Assembly: GCF_029945925.1 (NCBI RefSeq)
Contig: NZ_JAQSDN010000070.1
Span: 1-64,000 of the forward strand
Direction: 5' to 3'
Length of the DNA stretch: 64,000 nucleotides
Source: Polaromonas sp.
Lineage (GTDB): Bacteria; Pseudomonadota; Gammaproteobacteria; Burkholderiales; Burkholderiaceae_C
Shown: positions 36,170-45,026 of the stretch, one piece after another
Position numbering within the stretch: position 1 is the stretch's first letter
How the letters are laid out: every line of letters begins with the position of its first letter
Translations under genes and position numbers: made by a program
The notes under the pieces: model-generated
Database searches by the model: none
Told to the model about the DNA's origin: nothing
What the model saw: the letters and a program-made list of their open reading frames with translations, nothing else

Positions 36170-37253
36170 AGCTGCTGAACAGGAAATTCATCACGTCGCC
36201 ATCCTTGACGACATATTCCTTGCCTTCACTGCGCATCTTGCCCGCATCCTTGGCGCCCTGCTCGCCCTGGTAGGTGATGAAGTCGTCAAAGGCAATGGTC
36301 TGGGCGCGGATATAGCCTTTTTCAAAATCGGTGTGGATCACGCCGGCCGCCTGCGGACCGGTGTCGCCGACATGGATGGTCCAGGCGCGCACTTCTTTCA
36401 CACCGGCCGTGAAGTAGGTCTGCAGGCCCAGCAGCTTGTACGCCGCGCGGATCAGGCGGTTCAGTCCGGGTTCTTCCTGGCCAATCTCGGCGAGAAACAT
36501 TTTTTTGTCCTCTTCCTCCATGTCGGCCATTTCGGCTTCCATCTTGGCGCAGATGGCAACGACAGGCGCATTCTGGCTGGCCGCGTAGGCGCGCAGCTTG
36601 TCCAGAAAGGAGTTGTTTTCAAAGCCGTCTTCAGCCACATTGCCGACGAACATGGCCGGCTTGGCGGTGATCAGGAAAAACTGCTTGAGCAGCGGCTGCT
36701 CTTCCTTGCTGAACTCCAGCGTGCGCACGGGTTTGGCTTCGTTGAGGGCGGCCTGGCATTTTTCCAGAATCGCGACCAGCTTGATCGACTCCTTGTCGCC
36801 GGAGCGTGCGGTTTTCGTCACGCGGTGCAGGGCTTTTTCAACCGCCGCCAGATCCGCCAGGCACAGCTCGGTCTGGATCACCTCGATGTCGGAAATCGGG
36901 TCCACCTTGCCGGCCACGTGGATCACGTTGTCGTCCTCAAAGCAGCGCACGACATTCACGATGGCATCGGTCTCGCGGATGTGCGCGAGAAACTTGTTGC
37001 CCAGGCCCTCGCCGGTGCTGGCGCCTGCCACCAGGCCGGCGATGTCGACAAATTCGACAATCGCGGACTGGATCTTCTCGGGCTCGACGATGGCTGCCAG
37101 CGCCGCCAGCCGCGGATCGGGCACCTCCACGATGCCGACGTTGGGTTCAATCGTGCAAAAGGGATAGTTTTCGGCCGCGATACCGGCCTTGGTCAAGGCG
37201 TTGAACAGGGTCGATTTACCGACGTTGGGCAAGCCCACGATGCCACATTTCAT
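36168..37253 (-). CDS. ychF: YchF redox-regulated ATPase (Obg family)
   Basis: A 361-residue universally conserved P-loop protein that prefers ATP to GTP and associates with ribosomes. G1 is GLPNVGKSTLFNALT near the start; VEFVDIAGLVAGASTGEGLG is G3; the C-terminal TGS-like domain ends RSEGKEYVVKDGDVMNFLF. The last residues are Ser-Ser, where many homologues end in Asn-Val, and the stop codon overlaps the end of the inverted-repeat element. A decayed copy of its first ~30 codons lies about 1 kb upstream at 38154-38243. Confidence 0.96.
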   Translation of the reverse strand: MKCGIVGLPNVGKSTLFNALTKAGIAAENYPFCTIEPNVGIVEVPDPRLAALAAIVEPEKIQSAIVEFVDIAGLVAGASTGEGLGNKFLAHIRETDAIVNVVRCFEDDNVIHVAGKVDPISDIEVIQTELCLADLAAVEKALHRVTKTARSGDKESIKLVAILEKCQAALNEAKPVRTLEFSKEEQPLLKQFFLITAKPAMFVGNVAEDGFENNSFLDKLRAYAASQNAPVVAICAKMEAEMADMEEEDKKMFLAEIGQEEPGLNRLIRAAYKLLGLQTYFTAGVKEVRAWTIHVGDTGPQAAGVIHTDFEKGYIRAQTIAFDDFITYQGEQGAKDAGKMRSEGKEYVVKDGDVMNFLFSS

Positions 37254-37532
37254 GAAATTTCCTTATAAATCAAACCCCTTTTGCACGACTGCGCCTGACG
37301 CAGGCCGCATGGAAGTGCCCGATAAGAGCGCGATGCGCAACCGGCCTGACTTACCGGGGAACCGGGCCAGGATTGCCCGAATTCCTCAATTTTTTGTCTT
37401 CGTTTTGCCTTGGGGTTAACTGGTGCCGATTGTACTGATCAGCGAATCCTTGCTACTTCGCGGGACCGCAACCGATGGATGGGCTTCCCCCGTTTCCCGG
37501 ACACGTTCAACGACCACTCTTCCAAAAAAGAA

Positions 37533-37889
37533 TTAGCCCAGCAACTTGCTCCAGGTTCCGACGTTATGAACATTCCGGTAGCCCTTCTTCCTCAGCATCA
37601 GTTTTGCCATTCCACTTCGTGTTCCACTGGCACAGCAGAGAACAACCGGGGTGGACTTGGGTATCTCGCCGAGCCTGCTGCCCAGTTCCTGCAGGGGGAT
37701 GTTGATTGTTCCAGGGGCGTTCCCATTTGCGAACTCTCCAGCGGATCTGACGTCAACAAAGATCGCGCCGCTCTTCCTGAGTTCTGGCAGCATGGCAATG
37801 ACTCTTTTTGAATTCCACCACTTGTACGAAAACCAGAGAACCAGAGCCAAAAATGGCCAGTACTTTTCAAAAAGACCCAGAAAATCCAT
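37533..37889 (-). CDS. Membrane-anchored rhodanese-domain protein
   Basis: A 118-residue protein with one N-terminal transmembrane segment (YWPFLALVLWFSYKW, about residues 10-24) and a rhodanese domain. The domain runs from IFVDVRSAGEFANGNAPGTI to the active loop CCASGTRSG, with the sulfur-accepting Cys at about residue 86. Such proteins transfer sulfane sulfur or detoxify thiols; the acceptor is unknown. The ATG at 37889 was chosen because it directly precedes the membrane segment. Base composition is less GC-rich than in flanking genes. It lies in a ~0.9 kb segment bracketed by ychF and the ychF relic, with 279 bp of featureless sequence before ychF. Confidence 0.88.
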   Translation of the reverse strand: MDFLGLFEKYWPFLALVLWFSYKWWNSKRVIAMLPELRKSGAIFVDVRSAGEFANGNAPGTINIPLQELGSRLGEIPKSTPVVLCCASGTRSGMAKLMLRKKGYRNVHNVGTWSKLLG

Positions 37890-38153
37890 ATAAATCCTTG
37901 TTGAACTGAATTGATGACGTAGCAGGGGACAAGCGAAGCCGGCGGAGTGCCCTTGCCGCTTGAGGATCAGTTGTTTCGGCAGGCCACCCGTGGCCGACAA
38001 GTCCAAAAAAACAGCCTTTCGTCCATGATGGCCTCATCCATCGTATGCGTTGTCGACTGACGCTTTTGTCCTGACTTTGTCGCCTGAGCTTTGTGAGTTC
38101 CCGGAAGTGCTTGAGGCCATGGGCCTGTTCAGATCGTCCAGCCTGCCGGGGAA
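37890..38153. other. Gene-free stretch upstream of the rhodanese gene
   Basis: About 260 bp (over 350 bp including the relic that follows) with no recognisable gene, RNA or strong hairpin. Short frames here show no family similarity. It presumably contains the rhodanese promoter. Confidence 0.6.
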
Positions 38154-38243
38154 GTTTTCCGCTGCAAGCCCGCCTTGGTCAAGGCGTTGAACAGGGTCGA
38201 TTTACCTCGCTGGGCAAGCCTACAATACCGCACTCAGACTCAT
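38154..38243 (-). pseudogene. Decayed duplicate of the ychF 5' end
   Basis: The stretch GGTCAAGGCGTTGAACAGGG followed by TCGATTTACC is identical to positions 37191-37220 inside ychF, and similarity extends from AGTTTT (37167 / 38154) to the ychF start codon. Translated on the minus strand it gives CGIVGLP, then a one-base deletion, then GKSTLFNALTKAG, after which similarity ends. Only about 30 codons remain. The relic's ATG position shares the palindrome CATG with the start of the plus-strand gene at 38242. Confidence 0.8.
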
Positions 38244-40074
38244 GAAAAACCTTCAAAAACAGGCTGGAAAGTGTATGCGATACGCAGCCAGCCGGGGAAT
38301 CGGCTTTCTGACATCCCTGCTTCTGGCTGCATTCCTGAGCCTGCTGGGCACGTCCAGCCAAGCCCAGCCGCTGGTCGTTCTGGACGACAACGCCCCTGTG
38401 ACTGACCTGCAGGCAAGCAGCCTGGTGTGGGTGGATGTCAATGCCGGTGCAACGATCGAACAGATGGCGGCGGGCGACTTCCGGCGCCTCATGAGTGCTG
38501 CCCGAACCCCTGCCCACTACACCCTGGGCCCGGAAGCTGCGCTGTGGCAGCATTTCCGCTTCAAAAGGTCAGCCGACTCAAGACAGGACTGGCTGCTGGA
38601 GTTCCCCTTTCCCATGCTCGACCAGGTGACCGTGTTCCAGCGCGACCGCACGGGTCGCTGGACCAGCCAGACGGCGGGCGACACCGTGGCCGTCTCCAGC
38701 TGGCCCGAGCCGGGCCGCTATGCGCAGTTTCACCTGGCGCTGGAAGACGAGACGGCGCATGACGTGTATGTCCGCATCGCGCATGTGACACCGGCCCATT
38801 TTCCGGTCAACGCCATCTCCGGCCAAGCCCGCAGCCATCAGCTGCAGTTCGACTACATGGTCATTGGCGTGGTGTTCGGTACCCTGCTTCTGCTGATTGT
38901 GGCCGGCGCCGGGCAAAGCTGGGTCTACCGCGACTGGGCTTACGGCTGGTACGCCATCTACGCCACCATCATGGCCCTGGTCGTCGCCACCACGAGTGGC
39001 ATGGCCGGGCACCTTCTGTGGAGCAACTTTGCCGACTGGAACAACGCCATCCAGGGCGTGCTGGGCCTGCTGGGCGGCTGCGCGGCCCTGCTGGTTGTCC
39101 GCAAGCTGTGCGGCATCGCCGGCCGACATCGCTGGTTTGACCAGACGGTTTACGCCACCGGCCTGGCCGGCCCCTTGCTGGCTTTTGCCTACATCGGGCT
39201 GGACCGGCAATGGGGTGTCCACCTGATTGGTGCCTACCTGCTGGTGATCGTGGTGCTGGGGCTGGCGACCGCCTACACAACGTGGCGGCGCCATGACGTG
39301 GTGGGCGCCTGGGTGCTGGCGGCCTTCACCCCCCTGGCACTGAGCACCGCGCTGGCCGCGGCCCGGATTTTCGGCTGGGTGCCGACCTCCTGGCTGTCGC
39401 AGTATGCGTTCATGCTGTCGCTCGCCGTCGAAGTGCCCCTGCTGCTGGTGGCCCTGAACATCCGTTCGCGCGAAAGGCATGGGGTCGAGGCACGCGAGCA
39501 GGCCATGGCCAGTCAGGATGCGCTCACCGGCCTGCTGGCCAGACATCTCTTTGAAGACCGCCTCAAACAGGTCGTGTCCCGCGCCAAACGCCACAGGGAA
39601 CCGGCCGCCGTGGTGTACGTGGAACTGGTGAACTATGGCTATGTCAAACGTAACTACGGTATCGCCGTAGCGGAGCAAAGCCTGCTGCGCAGCGTGATCA
39701 AGCTGCGCCGCATCATGCGCGATGTCGACACCGCGGGCCGGGTCGATGAAGCATGTTTTGGCCTGATCATGGAAGGCGTCTCCTCGCGCGAAGTGGTCAC
39801 CGCCATGGCGGCACGGCTGATCGCGGCCGGCCTGATGCCGCTCAAGGGCCTCAAGCCCGAGGTCATCCTGCAGTTTCACGTTGCCGCTGTGCTGCTCAGC
39901 GAAAAGTTGATGGACGGCCCCGAACTCTCCAGGGCCCTGGAAACCACGCTCGCGGGCATGGCGGCGCGCACCCGCCGGCCGATCCGCTTTCTGGACCCGG
40001 AACTGACCCGACCCATGCCGCTGGCCATGGATTCCGGCTTCGATGAGGCCGACGTCCACAACCAGCCGGCTTAG
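38242..40074 (+). CDS. 7TM-DISM signalling protein with degenerate GGDEF domain
   Basis: A 610-residue membrane sensor. A signal sequence (GFLTSLLLAAFLSLLGTSSQAQ) is followed by a periplasmic 7TMR-DISMED2-like domain (residues about 40-190, with WQHFRFKRSADSRQDWLLEF), seven hydrophobic segments (about 205-410), and a diguanylate-cyclase-like domain from DALTGLLARHLFEDRL onward. The GGDEF signature is replaced by AGRVDEACFG, so cyclase activity is unlikely; a role in binding c-di-GMP or another partner is possible. The longest start is given; an ATG at 38275 would give a more standard signal peptide. The 38242 start lies in the ychF relic. Confidence 0.85.
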   Translation: MKNLQKQAGKCMRYAASRGIGFLTSLLLAAFLSLLGTSSQAQPLVVLDDNAPVTDLQASSLVWVDVNAGATIEQMAAGDFRRLMSAARTPAHYTLGPEAALWQHFRFKRSADSRQDWLLEFPFPMLDQVTVFQRDRTGRWTSQTAGDTVAVSSWPEPGRYAQFHLALEDETAHDVYVRIAHVTPAHFPVNAISGQARSHQLQFDYMVIGVVFGTLLLLIVAGAGQSWVYRDWAYGWYAIYATIMALVVATTSGMAGHLLWSNFADWNNAIQGVLGLLGGCAALLVVRKLCGIAGRHRWFDQTVYATGLAGPLLAFAYIGLDRQWGVHLIGAYLLVIVVLGLATAYTTWRRHDVVGAWVLAAFTPLALSTALAAARIFGWVPTSWLSQYAFMLSLAVEVPLLLVALNIRSRERHGVEAREQAMASQDALTGLLARHLFEDRLKQVVSRAKRHREPAAVVYVELVNYGYVKRNYGIAVAEQSLLRSVIKLRRIMRDVDTAGRVDEACFGLIMEGVSSREVVTAMAARLIAAGLMPLKGLKPEVILQFHVAAVLLSEKLMDGPELSRALETTLAGMAARTRRPIRFLDPELTRPMPLAMDSGFDEADVHNQPA

Positions 40075-40107
40075 ACGGCCTGAAACCTGTTCCTCGTCGC
40101 CCGCAGC

Positions 40108-41016
40108 TCAGTCGAAGTTGTAGCTCGCCGTGACGCTTTGCCCCACCCTGAGCAGGTGATCGTTGCCCTGCAGCACAATGGCATTCATGCCAAAACTCAC
40201 CGCCCCCTTGAGGCGCGGGTCCTGCCGGTAGGTCTGCAGGGTGTCGCCGACCTCGGGGCTGCTCTGCGCCGTGGCGGGGTCGATGTTGGGAATCGGGCAG
40301 CGCGGGCAAGGCTTGACCGGCTTGAGCTGCACCACACCCTGTTCCGTGCCTATCTGCAGCAGGTCGAGCCGGTCTTCATCGTGCGGCGCCAGTTCGCTGG
40401 CACCGGGCGCGTCGCCGATCACGATATTCGGCCGGAAACGTGCCATGCAGACGGCGGCATGACCGCCGGCCCGCAGTCTGTCATTGAGCCCTGCCAGCGA
40501 GGCTTCGCTGAGCACCAGCACCGGGTAACCGTCGCTGAACTGGTTGAGGGCCTCCACGCCGCCGGTCCACTGCGGATTGGACGCGCGCATCTCGTCAGGA
40601 TCAAAACGTACCAGCCGTACCTTTGCACCGAGAAAATCGCTGAACCATTGGGCGGCGATGGGCCCCATGTCGTACGCCTTGACCTCGTCGTCCCAGATCG
40701 TCACGCGCACCGGCTCCTGCACCTGGTCGAGCGCAATATGCAGCGCCAGCATGCCCGGTGCGCGCAGGACCATGTCGCGGGTCTTGAGCTGGGGCTGGAT
40801 CAGTGCCATGCGAGGCAGCTCACGCTGCGTCAGGAAGGAACCGTTCTCATCCACCACCATCCAGGCCCGGTCAAATTCGAGCCCCGTTTCTGTCAATATG
40901 GCCTCCTGCACCTGCACCCCGGCGCAGGATTTGACGGGATAAACCCACAGCCCGGTAATGACCGCCCCGACGTCGCCCGACGCGGGGTCCGATGTTTCAC
41001 TCATTGATTCACGCAC
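40108..41016 (-). CDS. MOSC-domain protein (YcbX/mARC-like)
   Basis: A 302-residue protein with an N-terminal MOSC_N beta-barrel (ITGLWVYPVKSCAGVQVQEA, FDRAWMVVDENGSFLTQREL) and a C-terminal MOSC domain (RFRPNIVIGDAPGASELAPH, then PVKPCPRCPIPNID). The conserved Cys in PCPRCPIPNID is the presumed molybdenum-cofactor ligand. Relatives reduce N-hydroxylated compounds with Moco. YcbX of E. coli also has a 2Fe-2S ferredoxin domain, which is absent here. A second ATG twelve bases inside is an equally likely start. It is divergent from the UbiH-family gene. Confidence 0.9.
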   Translation of the reverse strand: MRESMSETSDPASGDVGAVITGLWVYPVKSCAGVQVQEAILTETGLEFDRAWMVVDENGSFLTQRELPRMALIQPQLKTRDMVLRAPGMLALHIALDQVQEPVRVTIWDDEVKAYDMGPIAAQWFSDFLGAKVRLVRFDPDEMRASNPQWTGGVEALNQFSDGYPVLVLSEASLAGLNDRLRAGGHAAVCMARFRPNIVIGDAPGASELAPHDEDRLDLLQIGTEQGVVQLKPVKPCPRCPIPNIDPATAQSSPEVGDTLQTYRQDPRLKGAVSFGMNAIVLQGNDHLLRVGQSVTASYNFD

Positions 41017-41091
41017 GTGTCAAACCCTTCAAGAATTCAGTTCAAGATGCACTGTCCGGGGACGATTTTGCCCTGCCTTCTAAAATGAGCC

Positions 41092-42231
41092 ATGTCCAAG
41101 CCTTTTGATGTGTGTATCCGCGGTGGCGGTGTGGTCGGCCGTACGCTGGCGCTGCTGCTGGCGCGCGAGCGTCTGCACGTGGCGCTGGTCGCCCGGCCCG
41201 CGCCGGCCGGTACCCCGGCGGAACCCGCCGTCCCGCAGGATGTGCGGGCCTACGCCCTGAACAGCGCCTCGCGGCAACTGCTGACTTCGCTGAGGGCCTG
41301 GCCCGATGCGCCTGCGGCCACGCCGGTGCTGGAAATGCACGTCTGGGGCGACGACGGGGGCCGGCTCGATTTTGCAGCCCCGCAAGGCACCACCGACGCG
41401 GCCTTGGCCTGGATCGTCGATGTACCGGCGCTGGAGCAGCAACTGGCCGAAGCCGTGCGTTACCAGCCGCAGATAGAAACCGTGGAGGCGCCTGTCAAGG
41501 CCGCGCTGACGGTGATCTGCGAGGGCCAGAAAAGCACCAGCCGCAACGAGTTCGGCGTGCAATGGATCGTCAAGCCCTATCCGCAAAAAGCCATGGCCGC
41601 CCGCCTGCAAAGCGACGTGGCGCACCGGGGTGTGGCCCGCCAGTGGTTCCACAACGGCGAAATTCTGGCTCTTTTGCCGATTGGCGGCGCCGACGGGAAC
41701 TCTGTGGCGCTGGTCTGGTCTGTCTCCATGGAGCGCGCAGCCGCGCTGGAGAAGTTGACCCCGGAAGAATTTTCCGCGGCGGTGCAAACCGTCTGCGGCG
41801 CCGAAGCAGGTTGCCTGCAGCTGGCGAGCAGCCTGTCGGGCTGGCCACTGGCGCTGTCACGGGCCGAACGCTGGGTCGGTCCGGGCTGGGCGCTGGCGGG
41901 GGATGCCGCCCATGCCGTGCATCCGCTGGCGGGCCAGGGCCTGAATCTGGGCCTGGCCGATGCGGCCGGACTCGCGGCCGTGATTCACGGGCGCGAATAC
42001 TGGCGCGGTCTGGGCGACGAAAAACTGTTGCGGCGTTACGAACGCTCGCGCAAGGCCGACGTGGCGGCCATGGGCGCCGTGACGGATGGTCTGCACAGCC
42101 TGTTCGCTCAAAACGACGCGCGCTGGCAGGCCTTGCGCAATTGGGGCATGAAGGGCTTTGCACGCAGCGGACCGCTGAAAGAGTGGGTCACGCGCCGGGC
42201 CATGGGTTCAGCGCCGCATCGCCCGGGGTGA
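41092..42231 (+). CDS. UbiH/UbiF/Coq6-family FAD hydroxylase
   Basis: A 379-residue flavin monooxygenase of the family that hydroxylates the ubiquinone ring. FDVCIRGGGVVGRTLALLLA carries the N-terminal FAD fingerprint, and GPGWALAGDAAHAVHPLAGQ followed by GLNLGLADAAGLA is the signature second FAD motif. It is shorter than E. coli UbiH by roughly ten residues. Which ring position it oxidises (C1, C5 or C6) cannot be told from sequence. dsbC follows 84 bp downstream on the same strand. Confidence 0.9.
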   Translation: MSKPFDVCIRGGGVVGRTLALLLARERLHVALVARPAPAGTPAEPAVPQDVRAYALNSASRQLLTSLRAWPDAPAATPVLEMHVWGDDGGRLDFAAPQGTTDAALAWIVDVPALEQQLAEAVRYQPQIETVEAPVKAALTVICEGQKSTSRNEFGVQWIVKPYPQKAMAARLQSDVAHRGVARQWFHNGEILALLPIGGADGNSVALVWSVSMERAAALEKLTPEEFSAAVQTVCGAEAGCLQLASSLSGWPLALSRAERWVGPGWALAGDAAHAVHPLAGQGLNLGLADAAGLAAVIHGREYWRGLGDEKLLRRYERSRKADVAAMGAVTDGLHSLFAQNDARWQALRNWGMKGFARSGPLKEWVTRRAMGSAPHRPG

Positions 42232-42315
42232 GCTGCCCCCTGGGCGGGGCGGCGCAAGACACGGCAAGACACGCTGTGAAAGGCGTGAGAGTTAATCACA
42301 CAGACTGGAAAAACA

Positions 42316-43032
42316 ATGACACTGATCAAAACCCTCCTGACCGGCGCACTGCTGGCCCTGAGCCTGGGCGCCTTTGCGCAGGAAGCGGCCATCCGCAAGA
42401 ACCTGGCCGAGCGCCTGCCGAACCTGCCCAGGATCGACGAAATCAACAAGACGCCCATGGCCGGCCTGTATGAAGTGCGCGTCAACGGCAGCGATATTTT
42501 CTACACCGATGCCGAAGGCAACTACCTGATCCAGGGCAACCTGATCGACACCAAGGTCAGGCGCAACCTGACGGAAGAACGCGTCGACAAGCTCAATGCC
42601 GTGTCTTTTGATGCGCTCCCGCTGAAGGATGCCTTCACCATTGTGCGCGGCAACGGCAAGCGCAAGGTGGCGGTGTTTGAAGACCCGAACTGCGGCTATT
42701 GCAAGCGTTTTGAACGCGACATGCAAAAGGTCAGCGACGTGACCGTCTACATGTTCCTGTATCCCATCCTGAGTGCGGATTCGACGGAAAAGTCCAAAAA
42801 CATCTGGTGCGCCAAGGACAAGGCCAAGGCCTGGCAGGACCTGATGGTGCGTGACCAGCCGGTGCCCAATGCCAGTTGCGACGCCGGCGCGCTGGCGCGC
42901 AACATCGAATTCGGCAAAAAACACCGCATCACCGGCACGCCGACGCTGATTTTTGCCGACGGCTCACGCGTGCCCGGCGCCATCAGCGCCCAGCAGGTCG
43001 AGAAATACCTGACCGACGCCAAGGTCCAGTAA
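42316..43032 (+). CDS. dsbC: DsbC-family periplasmic disulfide isomerase
   Basis: A 238-residue periplasmic protein. The signal peptide is MTLIKTLLTGALLALSLGAF with cleavage after AFA. The N-terminal dimerisation domain (residues about 30-90) includes GLYEVRVNGSDIFYTDAEGN. The thioredoxin-fold domain bears FEDPNCGYCKRFE with active-site Cys126-Gly-Tyr-Cys129, and the cis-Pro region GTPTLIFADG. A second Cys pair (WCAKD and ASCDAG) probably forms the structural disulfide seen in DsbC. It isomerises wrongly formed disulfides and is kept reduced by DsbD. Confidence 0.95.
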   Translation: MTLIKTLLTGALLALSLGAFAQEAAIRKNLAERLPNLPRIDEINKTPMAGLYEVRVNGSDIFYTDAEGNYLIQGNLIDTKVRRNLTEERVDKLNAVSFDALPLKDAFTIVRGNGKRKVAVFEDPNCGYCKRFERDMQKVSDVTVYMFLYPILSADSTEKSKNIWCAKDKAKAWQDLMVRDQPVPNASCDAGALARNIEFGKKHRITGTPTLIFADGSRVPGAISAQQVEKYLTDAKVQ

Positions 43033-43068
43033 ACCCGGCCCGCATCGCCTGCGTTCATGCACGAAAAA

Positions 43069-43117
43069 GGCCTTCAGCCCTTTGCAGGCGGGCGGTAACT
43101 GCTATTTTTTCAGTAGC
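43069..43117 (-). repeat. Short intergenic repeat, family A, copy 5
   Basis: Inverted relative to copies 1-4. On the minus strand it reads GCTACTGAAAAAATAGCAGT, then CCGCCCGCC, AAAGGGCTGAAGGCC. It lies between dsbC and the M61 peptidase gene. Confidence 0.7.
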
Positions 43118-43184
43118 AACAAACCAGCGTCCCGCCGCTGGGGAGCCGGGCCGCACTCCGGCCGATGCGGTATTCTTTGAGCCT

Positions 43185-45017
43185 ATGCCCAAATCTTCCG
43201 CCAAGCCTTCCGGAACACCTTCCGCCGGGGTCCATTACCGCGTCGAGATCGCCGACCTCCACGCCCATCTGTTCCGGGTCACCCTGACCATTGCCCAGCC
43301 CGCCGCGCTGCAGCGGGTGGCGCTGCCGGTGTGGATTCCCGGCAGTTATCTGGTGCGCGAGTTTTCGAAAAACCTGCAGGGCCTGCGGGCGCGGCAAGGC
43401 GCCCGGGCGCTGCCTGCCGGCCAGATCGCGCAGCTCGACAAATGCAGCTGGCAGATCCGCTGCAACGCGGACAAGCCGCTGGTGCTGGTCTACGAGGTCT
43501 ATGCCAACGACAGCTCGGTACGCACTGCCTCGCTGGACGCAGGCCGCGGCTTCTTCAACGGCAGTTCCCTGTGCCTGCGGGTCGACGGCCAGGACCAGGC
43601 GCCGCACCGGCTTGAAGTGATGGCCGCGCCGGCCACCAACGGCTGGTCCGTGGCCACCGGCCTGAGTCCGCTGAAGGTCGACAAACAGGGTTTCGGCAGC
43701 TACCTGGCCGCCGACTACGACGAACTGGTGGATTGCCCGGTCGAGATGGGAAGTTTCTGGAGCGGCTCTTTCGTCGCCTGCGGTGTGCCGCACCGCTTTG
43801 TGGTGGCCGGCGCCACGGCCAGCTTTGACGGCGCCCGGCTGCTTGCCGATACCCGGAAAATCTGCGAGACACAAATACGCTTCTGGCACGGCGGCAAAAA
43901 GCCGCCGCACAAACATTACGTTTTCATGCTTAACGCCGTGGACGACGGCTACGGCGGACTGGAGCACCGCAACTCCACCGCGCTGATCTGCAAGCGCCAG
44001 GACTTGCCGCGCCTGGACAGCAGCAAGCTGCCCGAGGGGTACACCACGCTGCGCGGGCTGATCAGCCATGAATATTTCCACACCTGGAACGTCAAGCGCC
44101 TGCGCCCCGCGGAGTTCGGCAACTACGCGTACGGCAGTGAAAATTACACGCAGCTGCTCTGGTTTTTTGAAGGCTTCACCAGTTACTACGACGACCTGAT
44201 CCTGTGCCGCGCCGGCCTGATCGATGAAGCGGCTTATCTGAAACTTCTGAACCGGACCATCAACCAGGTCATGCAGACCCCGGGGCGGCTGGTGCAGTCG
44301 GTGGCCCAGGCCAGTTTTGACGCCTGGGTCAAGTACTACCGCCAGGATGAAAACACGCCGAATGCCACGGTCAGCTATTACACCAAGGGCGCCCTGGTCG
44401 CCTTGTGTCTTGATCTGAGCCTGCGCGCCGAAAGCAGGGACACCGTCCCGGCCACCCTGGACGACGTGATGCGCCGCCTGTGGCTGCGTTGCAGCGGCGG
44501 CGTGATGAGTGAAGCGGATGTCGCCGCTGCCCTGCAGGAGGTCGGCGGTCGCTCGTACGCGACGGAAATCGCCCGCTGGGTGCATGGGACGGGCGAGCTG
44601 CCGCTGAAAGACCTGCTGCAACGCCACGGCATCGCCGTGCTCGAGGAACCGGCGCAGCTGGCGCAGGCGCTGGGCCTGCGGGTGCAGGAAACGGGTGGCA
44701 TCCAGATCAAGACGGTATTGCGCGGCGGTGCGGCCGAACGTGCCGGGTTTGCCGCCGGCGACGAGTGGCTCGGCCTTGAAACGCCGGTGACCGGCAAGAG
44801 CCGCAAAACGACCCAGCCGCCCAACCCGGGCTGGCGCCTGGGCAAACTTGATGAATTGCCGTTTTACGCCGGACCCAGCAAAAAGGTCACGGCGCTGGTC
44901 GCGCGCGACAAGCGCCTGCTTCGGCTTGAGTTGACGATGCCGCCAGACACGACCACCTGGCGGCTGCTGGCCAAGGACGCGTCCCTGGTGAAAAAGTGGC
45001 TGGTGTCCGCCGCCTGA
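43185..45017 (+). CDS. M61-family metallopeptidase with PDZ domain
   Basis: A 610-residue peptidase of the M61 (glycyl aminopeptidase) family. An N-terminal beta domain (HYRVEIADLHAHLFRVTLTI) precedes the gluzincin-type catalytic core. The zinc motif HEYFHTWNVKRLRP is near residue 295, with the glutamate ligand in WFFEGFTSYYDDL shortly after. The C-terminal part is a PDZ-like domain (about residues 500-570: GIQIKTVLRGGAAERAGFAA then GDEWLGL). No signal peptide is evident, so it may be cytoplasmic. The ATG at 43185 was chosen because family similarity begins about 15 residues downstream. It converges on the hypothetical gene at 45027. Confidence 0.93.
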   Translation: MPKSSAKPSGTPSAGVHYRVEIADLHAHLFRVTLTIAQPAALQRVALPVWIPGSYLVREFSKNLQGLRARQGARALPAGQIAQLDKCSWQIRCNADKPLVLVYEVYANDSSVRTASLDAGRGFFNGSSLCLRVDGQDQAPHRLEVMAAPATNGWSVATGLSPLKVDKQGFGSYLAADYDELVDCPVEMGSFWSGSFVACGVPHRFVVAGATASFDGARLLADTRKICETQIRFWHGGKKPPHKHYVFMLNAVDDGYGGLEHRNSTALICKRQDLPRLDSSKLPEGYTTLRGLISHEYFHTWNVKRLRPAEFGNYAYGSENYTQLLWFFEGFTSYYDDLILCRAGLIDEAAYLKLLNRTINQVMQTPGRLVQSVAQASFDAWVKYYRQDENTPNATVSYYTKGALVALCLDLSLRAESRDTVPATLDDVMRRLWLRCSGGVMSEADVAAALQEVGGRSYATEIARWVHGTGELPLKDLLQRHGIAVLEEPAQLAQALGLRVQETGGIQIKTVLRGGAAERAGFAAGDEWLGLETPVTGKSRKTTQPPNPGWRLGKLDELPFYAGPSKKVTALVARDKRLLRLELTMPPDTTTWRLLAKDASLVKKWLVSAA

Positions 45018-45026
45018 GCCCGGGTC

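Noticed and set aside
36042..37268. A 408-codon plus-strand frame opposite ychF and the inverted-repeat element.
   Set aside because: His/Gly/Gln-rich shadow of ychF; the part inside the element shows no transposase motif.
37254..37532. Small coding frames between ychF and the rhodanese gene.
   Set aside because: Frames are short, start poorly and show no similarity; nothing supports a gene here.
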